Source of the DNA: Chlorops oryzae
Taxonomy: Eukaryota; Arthropoda; Insecta; Diptera; Chloropidae
Length of the DNA stretch: 64,000 bases
Direction: 5' to 3'
Assembly (NCBI GenBank): GCA_020466095.1
Contig: CM035807.1
Span: 108,640,906 to 108,704,905 of the forward strand
Shown: one piece after another, positions 1 to 11,346 of the stretch
Layout of the letters: each line of letters begins with the position of its first letter
Numbering within the stretch: position 1 is the first letter of the stretch
Notes under the pieces: model-generated
What the model was told of the DNA's origin: nothing
What the model saw: only the letters and a program-made list of their open reading frames with translations
Database searches by the model: none
Program-made: the position numbers and the translations under genes

Positions 1-3000
1 CAAAAGTTCTACCATTTCTGGAACAACCAGAAATTCGTTTTGAAAAAATATCCTTTCTTCGGAACATGTATTGGTTTTCGCAAAATAGCCCGAAAAATAA
101 TTTTATTAAATTTTTGGAGCAATTTTCTATATTTTGAATTGTGAGTTGACATTCTATCTTTATTAATTTCTCAGATATGATTTTTTTTTTTTAATTGATC
201 AACAAAAAACTATTTTTTCAAGGATATTGAATGAATGTATGAAGGAGATGGAGAGCTAAATCTCTGCGCAAATTCATTATTTTGCATTGACCTAAACAGC
301 AAAGTAAATAGGCCAATGGGCCCAAATCTCTATGCTGACAGTGCTATACCCTTTATCCCATTGATTTATTGGGACATATTTCTCTGCAACATGTTGCTGT
401 GTATAAATTCGTTTTGCTCGAAACTTTTTCAAATATTAAAAGAAATATTAAAACGAATATTTAAAAAAAAACCTACCTTCTTTAACCCTAAACGCACTAA
501 AACCCGCACTTCAATCGAACCATCATAAAGAATTAATGGATACAAATAACACAAACACCATAAAGGCGAGGAGCACCGGCATCAATGGGAAACTTTGGTC
601 ATCACCGAACCACACTTGACACAACAACAATAACTAATGGCTTCGCACACATCAATATGTACATAAATGTTAGTTTTCATTGTATGAGCTAAAGATAAGG
701 ACATAGTACTTGAGAGCAAGTGTCAGATTGAAGAGAAGTAACAATAGCTAAGAAGACACATAGTACCATCCAAAACGACTGTATCATTTGCCTTACATAT
801 TTGCAACACTTAAACTGTCAGTTGTAGTAATTGATCAACACACAAACACAAGAGTACTCTCGGGAAAAGCCACACAAATGCACAAACGCACACACGCGCA
901 CTCATGCACGCAGTAGTTTTCATGAGGAAATCAAGAGGCACATCCAATCCAGTGTATCTGTTTATAGATTGAAAGTAGAGCACACAGAGCAGATGCATTA
1001 ATGCCAACACAAGTCGTGCATTAGACGAAACCCGTGCCCGAGACCTGAAACTTCAATAATCCTTCTCATATGGTACACATTTACTGAGGTTTCTTTCGGA
1101 CAGCATCCACCGATATACAGATGATTACATACACATACATATGTTTTGTACACATGTACACATGTACACATGTTTTGTGCACATGCAATTGTGTTGGTTA
1201 GGTTGATGACACTTTTGTTCATGTTTAATGATGCCACCACGAAGACTTGCTTACAGGTTCTTCACCATATCACAGGCTTCTGCATTCGGTCTACATTCTC
1301 TGTGTGTGCGTGTGTTGGTTAAAACAGTCCTATGCATGGTGACAGTTGCGTCAAAGTTGATGCTGATCCAATGACCCATAAAAGAACGAAAAGCACCATC
1401 GAAAAGACATAACGACCACGTTTGTTAGATAGCTGCTAGCTGCTGCAGCGACAGCAGTAAACAGCATCAGCTTAAAAGCTAAAGAGCTAAAGACATGGAC
1501 ACATTGAGTTACTTCGTCTAGAAAATATTTTATACGCCTCATTTCTATGGCGATGTTGTTGATATTGTTGTTGTTGCTTGTTGTTGATTTTGCTTTGAAA
1601 TCGCACTGTTGTTACCATGGGTTTCGATGTCAGTGCTGTTGCATTAGGATGACATTAGTGCTTTCAGCGATGATAGTTGATGATAGGCGGCGGCTACTGT
1701 TGGAACACGATGATGGCAATCCTTTGTTGGTTATTTAATTGTTTATGATCATTGAAAGCAAAGTAAGCCTCTTACAAAACAAATCGAAACGAAAGACTTA
1801 ACTGAACATAAATGGAGACTCCTTATTTATATCTCTTGCGTACGTTTTTACGGCTTTAAAAATTCGAATTAAATAGTTGCACATTAAGCATTTTCTATGA
1901 TTTATGGAAAAAATGTTCGAATAAATTGAATGTAAAAAAAAAAATTCACCAATGACGCTGCCACAATGTAAGCTGTTTTGTTTGCATTTTTGCTGAAAAA
2001 GCTTTCTCCCTAATCAACATGAGAGCAAAAAAAAAAAGAAAGAAAGAAAAAACAAACAATGGAATCAAAAAATTTAAATGTGAAACAAGCATTCATCAAA
2101 CGAAGCAAAGGGGCTGAACGTCCGAGCGTAGGTACGAAGTCCTTGCATGTTTGCCGAACTACCTACATACATACAATCATACATCCTAGCCGGAAATTTT
2201 CTCATAAAGGATCGATTCATTCATTTTTTCACCAAGGATATCAAGGGGAAAATTTTAGTACTTCTCAATCGAAAGAAAGGTGCCTTTTATCGCAATGGCA
2301 ATGACAATGTCATCGAGAGGAAATGTTATTCATCACAACTCCATTGGCACTGTCATCGATAGAGGGTGTCGATACAACGGAGTAGACCTACTCCACTTTC
2401 GATGACCAACTCGTGACAAATGCTCTTATGACTGCCAATGCCGCTTGTGTATTAATTTCATTAGAAAGTTGGTGTATAATCAGGAGCAGTCGCGGCTCTA
2501 TGTCATGCTGAAATTATTGATTGCTTCACCGGGACATTTCCGGCTGGGATATGTCCGTTACGTATGAGTATGTGTGACCAGAGGGTTAGCATTGTCGCTT
2601 TTCGAACGCCTTTTCCATGCTGACTTCTCCTGCTGCTGTATATTGATACATAGATCCTTTTTTTTTTGTTTCTTGTTCGTATTTGAATTTGTGCTTCACA
2701 TTTTTTTTATTTCAATCATACTCTTTTTTTTCATTCTTTCAATTCACTTTATGCCCTTCCACAGGATTTCTATTCATTTTATTTTATTAACTTCTCGTTT
2801 TCAAGCCTTTATCAAAATACTCAGTAGAATCTTCCAGAGAAGAGTGGAGCTTTTGTTTCCTCTGACTTTTAAACAATATTAATTTCGAGTTTGGGATTTC
2901 TTGTAGGATATTCTGTTTGTTTGTCGGATTTTGTCATTTTAGCTGCCCTTTGTGTTGAAAAGTTGAAAATGAAAATCCTTGAACATATTCAGGCCCTCAT

Positions 3001-3417
3001 GAATAGACTGTGGTAATTTTAATTGTTTTTTTCGCTTTCAGATTAAGAGCCAAGGCTTCCATTTCATTCACTGCCTTCTCAATGAACAATTGCTCTAATT
3101 ACCATGCTTTTATTAATAAACACAAACGTACCCACTTACAGTAGAGTGAAAAAGTAAAAGCATGTTTGACTGAAATTTAATCAGAAAACCACAAAGAGGC
3201 TTTCCATTTCAGTCAAAGGAATTTTCTATGTAAAAACAAAAAAACACAATATTAACTTCCTTCAATGATGGTAAAATGATCTAATCTTTGAAAGCACAGA
3301 GCTTGTACATTGTTTGTTTTTGTTGTACTTCAGCTAATCAGATTAAGCAAGTACCTAAATGCTTTGATAAAAATTCATTGCATACTTTTCGGGTTTCATT
3401 TGAAATCAAATGATTTT
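1..3417. other. Gene-free AT-rich stretch
   Basis: I see no supportable gene here. The longest open frames are about 100 codons and run through T-rich or A-rich tracts (for example 2574-2882, a Phe/Ile/Leu-rich translation of pyrimidine runs). There are short CA-rich runs near 840-905, a GTT-type run near 1556-1585 and oligo-A runs near 1940 and 2030. No transposon ends were recognised. Confidence 0.6.
1149..1172. repeat. Tandem TACACATG octamer, 3 copies
   Basis: Three perfect head-to-tail copies of TACACATG, each containing the palindrome ACATGT across the junction. It is a small microsatellite with no gene nearby. Confidence 0.8.
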
Positions 3418-3770
3418 ACCCAGCCAGCAATTTTTGATGATTTTTTGTTTCTTATCAAAAGCGAGTCTTTTTCGTGTCGTCTTTCTGATTAAAATTATCA
3501 AATGTGCGCTCGCTTTCTGATCAGAAAATGTGCTTTTGTCGGGAGAAAATGGAAGCCTAGCAGCCCGAGTCATATTTGATATCACTTGCGAGTCCTTTTA
3601 TAGCCATATTAGCTACCATTTTCGAGTCTCCTACGACTGATATTTGTGATTAGTTTGGAGCCTTTCTTGACTCTATTTTTTCCGTGTTTAGATTCTCCAA
3701 TGTGAGATTCGAAACGCGGATCTCTCGATTTGTGGAGTCATGTGATCACATGTCTATAGTAATGAGTGAC

Positions 3771-3922
3771 AGTAACAGCGTTGGATGGACACAGTAAAAT
3801 GGGACGTTGAGGCTGTAGGACTCACCTCAGATGATGCAACCGGTTAAACAAAATCGAAGAACTGGTCGCGTTTTGCGAACCCCGGGATAGGCCGGGAAAT
3901 TTAAATACGCAAAAATAAGAAG
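3771..3922 (+). pseudogene. RTE-like non-LTR retrotransposon, 3' fragment
   Basis: About 150 bp that closely match the last part of the retrotransposon fragment at 35411-35835, including GGATGGACAC, CTCAGATGATGCAACC and the CCCCGGGATA segment. In that longer copy the sequence follows the C-terminus of a reverse-transcriptase polyprotein. Here only the 3' end remains, as expected of 5'-truncated target-primed integration, and the frame is broken by stops. It ends in AATAAGAAG, directly at the start of the 49-bp tandem array. Confidence 0.65.
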
Positions 3923-4912
3923 TAATGAGTGAGGTTATGAGTCTTTAGTTGAGTGAATTATCATAGCAATGGCCTGAGTGAGAGTATGAGTCTTGAGTCG
4001 AGTAAAATATCATAGCAACGACCTGAGTAAGAGTATGAGTCTTTAGTTGAGTAAAATATCATAGCAATGGCCTGAGTGAGAGTATGAGTCTTTCGTTGAG
4101 TGAAATAACATAGCAACGGCCTGAGTGAGAGTATGAGTCTTTCGTTGAGTGAAATATCATAGCAACGGCCTGAGTGAGAGTATGAGTCTTTCGTTGAGTG
4201 AAATATCATAGCAACGGCCTGAGTGAGAGTATGAGTCTTTCGTTGAGTGAAATATCATAGCAACGGCCTGAGTGAGAGTATGAGTCTTTGTTGAGTGAAA
4301 TATCATAGCAACGGCCTGAGTGAGAGTATGAGTCTTTAGTTGAGTGAAATATCATAGCAACGGCCTGAGTGAGAGTATGAGTCTTTAGTTGAGTGAAATA
4401 TCATAGCAACGGCCTGAGTGAGAGTATGAGTCTTTAGTTGAGTGAAATATCATAGCAACGGCTTGAGTGAGAGTATGAGTCTGTAGTGGAGTGAAATATC
4501 ATAGCAACGGCTTGAGTAAGAGTATGAGTCTTTAGTTGAGTGAAATATCATAGCAATGTGCTGAGAGAGAGTATGAGTCTTTAGTTGAGTGAAATATCAT
4601 AGCAACGGCCTGAGTGAGAGTATGAGTCTTTCGTTGAGTGAAATATCATAGCAACGGCCTGAGTGAGAGTATGAGTCTTTCGTTGAGTGAAATATCATAG
4701 CAACGGCCTGAGTGAGAGTATGAGTCTTTAGTTGAGTGAAATATCATAGCAATGGCCTGAGTGAGAGTATGAGTCTTTCGATGAGTTAAATATCATAGCA
4801 ATGGCCTGAGTGAGAGTATGAGTCTTTAGTTGAGTGAAATATCATAGCAATGGCCTGAGTGAGAGTATGAGTCTTTAGTTGAGTGAAATATCATAGCAAT
4901 GGCCTGAGTAAT
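3922..4912. repeat. 49-bp tandem repeat array, about 20 copies
   Basis: A unit of 49 bp, readable as TGAGTC..TTGAGTGAAATATCATAGCAACGGCC..GAGAGTA, repeats about 20 times with a few substitutions (AACGG/AATGG, TTTCG/TTTAG) and rare indels. Spacing was checked at 4081 to 4130. Because 49 is not a multiple of three, any frame cycles through three translations, so the 82-codon minus-strand frame at 3961-4209 is not a gene. A single related unit lies inside the sister transposon near 40091-40132, which identifies the probable source. Confidence 0.95.
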
Positions 4913-5200
4913 CATATTTCAATCCTCTACGTTAGTCCTTTTCTTTCGTCTCAGCAAATTTTCCCCTCGTCCGGCACGCTCTCGGGCAGCAGAGCTGCTC
5001 ATACTTATGTGCAATGTGCTCTCTCTAATCTACTCTATTTTGTTTTTTTTTTTATTACAACTCGTTTTTGAATCATATTTAAGAGCGATTTTCGAGTCTT
5101 CTCTTAATTGCGCATATAATGAATCAATTTCTAATCATCAATAGGGCTCGAAAACGATTCGTATAAGAATCTTCTTATAAAACAGTCTTCCAAATACCAG

Positions 5201-7682
5201 TCAGTCAAATGTTAATGATTTTTATACTAAAACCATTTGCGAAGGTAGAAGAAAATTCATACGAAATTTAAGCTCAAAAGTTTTTAAAGCTCTTTTCAAA
5301 ATGTCCGACAAGAGACGATGAAATTTTTCCTAGATGGTTTCTCATGCATGCAATTTATGTGTATGTATTAACATGGTCCTGTAAATATTCGAAAATCTTT
5401 AAATGCAATTTGGCACACAATTAATTTTGAGCCCAGATTCTTTTCATTGCGTATCTACAAGAATAATTCTTGGAAGCACATAAAATACGAAATGCATGTA
5501 AAGTTTTCGTTAAATACCCAGAATTTTTGCAGAGCAACTCGTTTTTATTTTTAAACTTTTTCTTCTCTAATTTTATTTCCACACAGCTCGTTGGAATTTT
5601 CAGAGTTAAGATCATATAATTTCCACAAAATTTAATAACGAACACAAGAATTACACTCAGGCAGAAAGGCATGGAGCAGGCAGGAAGGGAGGCAGAAAAG
5701 CATGGAGCAGGCAGTCAGGGATTCAGCCAGGCAAGCATGCAAATGCGTTCTTACGAAAAAGGGTCGTGAGCTGTGAAAAAAAAAAATTGAGCTCAGAATG
5801 ATTACGAAGGATGTTGCTCAAAACAATTTCAAATGTGTTTTTCATGCACTCGCACAATTGTAAATTCATGTTAATCTCTTGTTTCATGCGAAATAACAAT
5901 GAGGGTTTTTTTTTCTTCCTAATGTTGTTGGTTCCATGAAAGCGAACATGGGGAAAAAGGTGGCCAAATGTTCAGTGTAACTGGAACTGGGGGGAAAACA
6001 TCATTAGGCTTAAGCCTTGTTCTGCCAACAGCAGCCATCGCATAGTCGAGAGCTAGTTGGAAAATGAAATGGAATGGAATGGAATGGAATGGAAAAGAGC
6101 TCTGCTAGTAGGTACTTACACGGCTAAAATTTGATTGGAGGCAAAACGTATTTATGTGGATGGGCAGCGAGGGGGTCTATGGGGGGCAAAAACACGTTCA
6201 ACGAACATTCCACTTATATACAAATAAACATTCAAACAAAATCCTCAAACGTGTATGCATATATTAAGAACTAAATCTAGAACATAATGACATAGTTGGC
6301 TTTGCCGGAACGCTCGACGTACTCTTGAATTCCTTTTCACTTCTTTTTTCTAATTTTTCTTTTTCTTTTTATTTTTATTTTGTTTTTTTCCCTTTGTTTC
6401 GTTAGTATTGTTTTGTTTCTTTGTTATTCCTGTTTTGTAGATGAGTGGGCGTCATTTTTTCTCTTTTTTATTATAATTTATTTTTTTTTTTGCTTTTTTT
6501 TTTTATTATTGTCGAGATTATTGTACGCCGAGAGGGTGGTTCTTAAAATGCGCCGAAACTTTCGCTTTCCCTTTACGAAAGAATACCAACAATTCAAAAA
6601 GGCCTATGAGACTAACATAGGCGTTCCGTGAATACTGAAGAAAGGAAGTGCCATTGGCTTGCTGCTACTGGTGACTATTTAGCACATAAAAAGTAAAGCT
6701 TTTTTTTTTATAATATAGAAATTTGTGTGTTTTTGTCGCAGTACTAGCTTTTGGAATGAATAAAATCCGATGACCCATGGGTGAGAAAAATGCGAACAAC
6801 AAAATCCCAAAGTTTAGTGCCTGAACGCAGAGATGAATGGCAAAATATTAAAATCAATGTACAGTGGGAAAAAGCTAGCCAAATATTGTGCAAAAAGAAA
6901 TTAATAATCATTTAAATAGATATATTCCTTATCTCTTTATGCATCAGCATAAAAGATAGGATGGATCCATGCTTTCCTTTATTAACTCGAATATATTCCA
7001 TACTTTGCATTCCGTTTCGAGTAATTTTTTTCATGCAAACTCAATCAAAAGTCAATTGCAATCAAGATCACAATTGAAGAGAAATAAAGAAAACCATACA
7101 TACATACATATGTATAGAGTTTCCAAATAGGAGAGCAATAACGCAAAAGGAAGTTAACAGAGTGTCACAAAATTGCGACACATATTTGTCTGCCTTCCAC
7201 AACAAAATTTAATCGAAATTCACTTGTTTTTTATTTTTTATTTTTTCTTTTCTTGTTTTCAGTTTTTATTTATTTGTTTTCTTGCCTCTTTGTTTCCTCG
7301 AAGAGGTCACTTCCGTTCATTTCGATTCTTTTATGCAATTTCGCTCTATGAATGTGTTCTATGAATTCTCACTGGCATGAACGTTCTCGTTCACCTTTTG
7401 GCCGAAGCGCGCTGACCACCTTCCGTTGTCTTTGATATTTCGATGGGAGGGGAAAAAAGTAACGAAGGAAATTTTTTTCATATTAAAAATGGTCATAGAA
7501 ACATCGATACGAGTGAATTAATAATATTGATTTTGCCTTTTGTAACGGAAAAAATTGATTTCCAGAATTTTTCTGAATATGGTTTTTTTATGCGTTAATA
7601 CAAGATTCAACGTATGTGTGAGTTCTTCCCATCAAGTCTTGTTAGAGTTCATTTGAAGGAATCGCAACCGAGTTAGTGAAGG
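5201..7682. other. Gene-free stretch with simple repeats
   Basis: No gene recognised. It contains an imperfect direct repeat around 5660-5735 (GGCATGGAGCAGGCAG and variants), a GGAAT pentamer run at 6066-6094 and long pyrimidine tracts at 6330-6520 and 7225-7290 that account for the Phe-rich open frames. Confidence 0.6.
6066..6094. repeat. (GGAAT)n pentamer microsatellite
   Basis: About five consecutive copies of the pentamer GGAAT on the plus strand, ending in GGAAAAG. Confidence 0.9.
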
Positions 7683-7796
7683 TAAAGGAACCTTCTGGTC
7701 TAGAGCAAGAACATTAAGTAATTTTAAGAATGGCGGCGAAATGGACGCTTTTTGAAAAAGTACCTCCGTTGCAACACGATTTCTCAAGTTCTAGTT

Positions 7797-7843
<47 letters not shown>

Positions 7844-8301
7844 TATTAATCATAATGAACTAGTACAATAAAAAAAATTGAAATTTGAAAAAATGACGCA
7901 ATTTTGAATTCAACACATCCAAAAACGCGTTTTTTATACCATTTTTTTATGGAAAAATATGAAGTTTTTATAATATAAATAAAAATTTGATTCTAGCTCA
8001 CGCGATAGCCATTGATGTTGTGAATAACATATAAAAATTTCAGACGAATCGGTTCGATGTTTTTTTTTGTTTTCATGTACGCCATTTCAAAAAAAGTAGT
8101 TTTGAGATAAACGCGTTCAAAGTTGCTTTGATCAAGCGCGCTGCCTGCTGTCTCCACCTACTTAAACGGCTGTAGCAAAGAAAATATTGTCAATATCTTC
8201 ACGAAACTTTGCCACCATATTCTTAGAAGTCTATTCTTCCGGTATAAGTATATTAAAAAACATCGATTTTCAAAAAATTCTAGACCAGAAGATCCCCTTA
8301 A
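7683..8301 (-). mobile_element. TTAA element family B, copy 1
   Basis: The ends are GGAACCTTCTGGTCTAGA on the left (7687) and its near-complement on the right, ending at 8297. The right flank is TTAA and the left flank is a mutated TAAA. The body aligns in reverse orientation with the copy at 52652-53388; shared blocks include GAAAAAGTACCTCCG, GGTTCGATG and GAGATAAACGCGTT. This copy is 611 bp against 737 bp because of an internal deletion near its left end. The 40-base A tract at 7801-7840 corresponds to a shorter A tract in the other copy, so it belongs to the family and is not a retroposon tail. No coding capacity. Confidence 0.75.
7801..7840. repeat. 40-base poly(A) tract
   Basis: Exactly forty consecutive A residues inside a family B element. 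The sister copy has a shorter A run at the matching place, so this is slippage expansion. Confidence 0.9.
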
Positions 8302-8346
8302 AGCATTTTCGAATAAGGAGACTAAATTTCAAAACTCTATGTTTGC

Positions 8347-8466
8347 TTAAGGGGCCCTCTTCTCCAGCTCTGTCACAAAACCCTTCAGAAATGAATCAGA
8401 AATTTTCTCTAGTATTTTTTGATATGAAGTTTTTCATTTCTGACAGAGCCAGAGAGAGTCCCTTAA
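8347..8466. mobile_element. TTAA element family C (120-bp foldback MITE)
   Basis: TTAA at 8347-8350 and 8463-8466 bracket a 112-bp unit. Its arms are imperfect inverted repeats: left GGGGCCCTCTTCTCCAGCTC then TGTCA, right the complement of GGGACTCTCTCTGGCTCTG then TCA, continuing into AGAAATGAA on both sides. It lies 46 bp from the end of the family B copy. The GGGG start next to TTAA resembles families A and B. Only one copy is in the window. Confidence 0.65.
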
Positions 8467-8687
8467 GCTATAAAAAGAGATAAGGAATCATATTAAAACT
8501 GTATTAAAAGCCAAGCATACCTAAAAATGTCCATGGAATTTGAATAAGTTCTTTAAAGCGATGCCTGCCATGAAGAGTCAAACTCGACTACACCGAGGCT
8601 CAAAGTCTTCAACCTAGTTTAAACTTTTTGAAGGTTTAAACTATCCACTGATAGTCTTCAGTAGAGTCCAAAAACCAGGCTCATGAA

Positions 8688-8915
8688 CAGCGCTCTGATT
8701 TTGTTGACTTTTATAAATTTAAAGCATACTTTATGGGGCAAAAATATTTCTCACCAACATTTTGCGAAGTTGAACTTCAAACCGGTTGTTTAACTTAAAA
8801 AAATTCATCTTGAAGTTAAAAATCGATTTGAATCTTAACTTTATGTGAGTTGAACAAAATGTTTACTCCATAAAGTATGCTTTAAATTTATAAAAGTCAA
8901 CAAATTCCGAGGAAA
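8688..8915. mobile_element. hAT-like MITE, copy 1 (decayed)
   Basis: About 225 bp. The left arm begins CAGCGCTCTGATTTTGTTG and continues with TTTAAAGCATACTTTATGG. The right arm carries CCATAAAGTATGCTTTAAA and then CAACAAATTCCGAG. It matches the intact copies at 29364-29561 and 42794-43020, but the outer right end is degenerate and no clean target-site duplication remains. Confidence 0.75.
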
Positions 8916-9059
8916 GGTATTTTATTGAATTAAAACGGTATGAAGACTAAAAAAAATATATTCAAAAATTTAAACTTTGGTTGAAGACAACGACCCTGAG
9001 CGCCTACCCAGTTTTGATGACTGGAGCAGTCGCTGCTGTGCTCAGTGTGCTAAGCAATC

Positions 9060-9545
9060 TTCATAAAACGAGCTACTAAGGATTTCTCTGACTCCTTTCC
9101 TTTAAGGCTATATTATATAGTTCTTTGGTAATTTCCATCTTGGAATACGCCTCTGTTATTTGGGAACCCTGCTAAGCGGACGAAATATCTCGGGAAGAAA
9201 AATTAAACTTTGAGGCGTCTTTAGTCCTTTGACAGCATATTCTAGCCAGAATATTTAGTTATTGACTGTTAGTAAAAACTGATATTCTTCCTTTTAGATG
9301 GAAAGCGAATGATATTCTCTTTATCGAAGACATTCGAGGTAGAATTGATTCTCCTAAGCTGGTATCTCTTATCACGTGCCACAGAGACCCCTTCTTAGAG
9401 ACTGAAGTGTTTCCTTCATTGCATGTGTAGAACGAATTATGGCTCAAATGAACCTTTGTCCAGATGTCTTACGCCTTGCAATACCATTTTCTTTGTTCTA
9501 TAATCTTCAAGAAATGTATTCTAGAAGGTTGAATAAAAGAATTGA
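9060..9545 (+). pseudogene. Non-LTR retrotransposon reverse transcriptase, C-terminal remnant
   Basis: Translation in shifting frames gives words typical of the C-terminal end of jockey/I-type reverse transcriptases: SLVISILEYASVIW near 9120-9165, RIDSPKLVSLI near 9338-9370, and RTNYGSNEPLSRC near 9428-9466, then a basic tail ending near 9540. Between them lie stop codons and frame changes, so the copy is dead. The N-terminal domains and the catalytic FADD region are absent. Clade assignment (jockey versus I or Loa) is inference from these words only. Confidence 0.65.
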
Positions 9546-10019
9546 AATCAAATTTTATCTTTAATGTGGGTATTCACATTATCGAAATCTTTGGTCAAGT
9601 TTCGGGGCCATCCTCCCATCATCTTTAAACAGAGACACAGTGAAACTCCTACCAGATGGCCTGCCAAAGATCAGCCACACGATACCTTACCAAACATGAA
9701 GAAGGAGAAGGAAAATCGAATTTCTGAAAAATGAATTTATGATGACAGTGATAATCTTTTGATTCGCTTCTCATCGCTTGAAATACTTTCACCTCCAAGG
9801 CCTTTAAATGAAACCCAAGGTTAATTGATGGACCCCAATTAAGTGCATAATTTAAAATATATGCACTAAAATCTGTCGTAATTCTTCATTGAAAAATCCA
9901 AGCTATTGCATCAGAAATTATTTTCGCGCTACAGACCTCCATCTCAGTAATCTAAACAAAAATTTTCTCACGGTTATCAATCCAGGTGAGTTAATTGGTT
10001 GCGGTGTTTGGTAAGGAAT
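9546..10019. other. Gene-free stretch
   Basis: Unique-looking AT-rich sequence between the retrotransposon remnant and the purine tract. Nothing recognisable. Confidence 0.5.
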
Positions 10020-10330
10020 TATTTTTCACATAGGGGAGGGGATAAGGAAGAAAGGGTTGAAGGGTGGAAGGAAGGAAGAGAGGAAGAAAGGGAAGAAAGG
10101 GAAAACAGAAGGAAGAGGAGAATGATGGAAGCAATGAAGGAAGGAGTAAGGGAAGGAATAAGGGAAGGAATTAAAGAACGGATGATTAAACTAATGAAGG
10201 TAGGAATGAAAGGCGAAAAGAAGGACAAACGGAAGGGAGAAAGGAAGGAAAAACAGAAGGAAAAACGGAAGGAAGAAAGGAAGGAAGAACGAAAGGAAGA
10301 AAGAAACGAAGGAAGGAAAGAAAAAGTAAA
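10020..10330. repeat. Purine-strand (GGAAGGAA/GAAGGAAG) low-complexity tract
   Basis: Roughly 300 bp almost wholly of A and G on the plus strand, with loosely repeated GGAAGGAAG words. It leaves long frames open on both strands (Glu/Lys/Arg-rich on plus, Ser/Leu/Pro-rich on minus), which are artefacts of composition. Confidence 0.9.
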
Positions 10331-11249
10331 GACTTAGGCTTTGGAGGTATTTTTTTATAAGATGATTATATGTATGATATGATGAGATTATATGAGAATG
10401 CTCCCATATAAACTACAGTGAAGACCTTCTTGAGTAGTTTCACCCATAAAAAGACTACTATGTACCTGCATAATTAGACAGAAAAAGTAAGAATCAACGT
10501 TAGTTTCTTGTAAGAATCCGCCCCTGAAATTGTACAACTCTCATATTTGGAGAAGCATTAACTGATCACTGGTATGGGAGTATAGGAAAAAACTGGCCCT
10601 GTTTGTATAGATATTTCAGGGATACTTTCAACAGTGAATCCAAATTCCTAACAAGTAGATCTATCACTTCTAAAATGATAGTTTGAATCAAATTGCGCTT
10701 TAAATGTGCTGATGGAATACAAAAAATTTCAATTATTAATAGTTCTCATACTTTGTTGCATTAAAGTACGACGATTTTTTAATTGAATAGTTCACGTTAT
10801 CGTATTCCCCGAGTTATTCCTAGCGGAGGAAATTGAATTCGCGTTCACCTTGGACCTAGATTGTGATAAGTAAAAGTGTTTTTGCATTTCGTTCAGTTTT
10901 GATTAGGAAAGAATTTTAATCAATTCAGCAAAAAAATCGAAATTAAAAATTAAAAAAAAAAAAAAAATTTAATTAATGTTATGCAAATCATTATTTTTTT
11001 GCGCGCAATCCTCTTATCTATGGTTGCTAAGGTGTGAGGCGTTGTTGACGTCCCAAATTATCTGTGAGGCGAAAGTAATTTTAAATTTCTAAATCTCATG
11101 TTGGTCATTAAAGAGAGACATTAAAAAAAGACTAAATATAAATCAAAGGTCATTGGGATCATCCTTGGATGAAAACATGACAGAGAACACAGACACAATA
11201 TACGGAAAAAGAAAGAAAAAAATATCATCAAATAGAGACAATTTTGAGG
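10331..11249. promoter_or_regulatory. Upstream region of the LSP1 gene, with GATA-type sites
   Basis: No coding signal. Two GATA-like words stand out: TGATAAG near 10872 on the plus strand, and CTTATCT at 11013-11019, which reads AGATAAG on the minus strand. An ATGCAAAT octamer sits at 10981. Fat-body genes of flies are commonly driven by GATA factors such as Serpent, so these are candidate sites. With AT-rich sequence such words also occur by chance. Confidence 0.3.
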
Positions 11250-11257
11250 TATAAAAG
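11250..11257 (+). promoter_or_regulatory. TATA box of the LSP1 gene
   Basis: TATAAAAG lies 97 bp upstream of the ATG. An initiator-like ACAGT at 11283-11287 lies about 30-35 bp downstream, placing transcription start near 11285 and giving a 5' UTR of about 60 nt. A strong TATA box fits the high, stage-specific expression known for larval serum proteins. Confidence 0.75.
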
Positions 11258-11346
11258 CACCTACCTCAGCCGAGATTAGACAACAGTCTTTAGGTATTGG
11301 TTCTATCAGCAACTGATCCGGAGCAGTTTTGACATCGAAGTTTGAA

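Larger units (their letters stand above)
3418..5200 (+). mobile_element. TACCCA-ended DNA element, copy 1 (interrupted)
   Basis: The left part (3418 to about 3690) and right part (about 4910 to 5200) match, in opposite orientation, the compact element at 39877-40657. Shared landmarks are the ACCCAGC terminus, runs such as CTTTCTGATTAAAA, repeated CGAGTC words, and the right-hand block with ACAGTCTTCCAAAT. The copy is interrupted by an RTE-like retrotransposon tail and by a 49-bp tandem array. The right terminus is more diverged than that of copy 2. No coding capacity was seen. Class is unassigned; the imperfect terminal inverted repeat suggests a non-autonomous DNA transposon. Confidence 0.65.

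Noticed and set aside
3961..4209. 82-codon minus-strand frame with repeated STKDSYS words
   Set aside because: It is the translation of the 49-bp tandem array. The same residues recur in different frames because 49 is not a multiple of three.
3922..4912. CRISPR-like or coding repeat array
   Set aside because: Units are contiguous with no unique spacers, and the sequence is eukaryotic satellite in character.
7801..7840. 40-base A tract as the tail of a retroposed gene
   Set aside because: It lies inside a family B element, and the sister copy has a shorter A run in the same context.
9999..10337. 112-codon Glu/Lys/Arg-rich frame
   Set aside because: Pure consequence of a purine-only tract; the opposite strand is also open.
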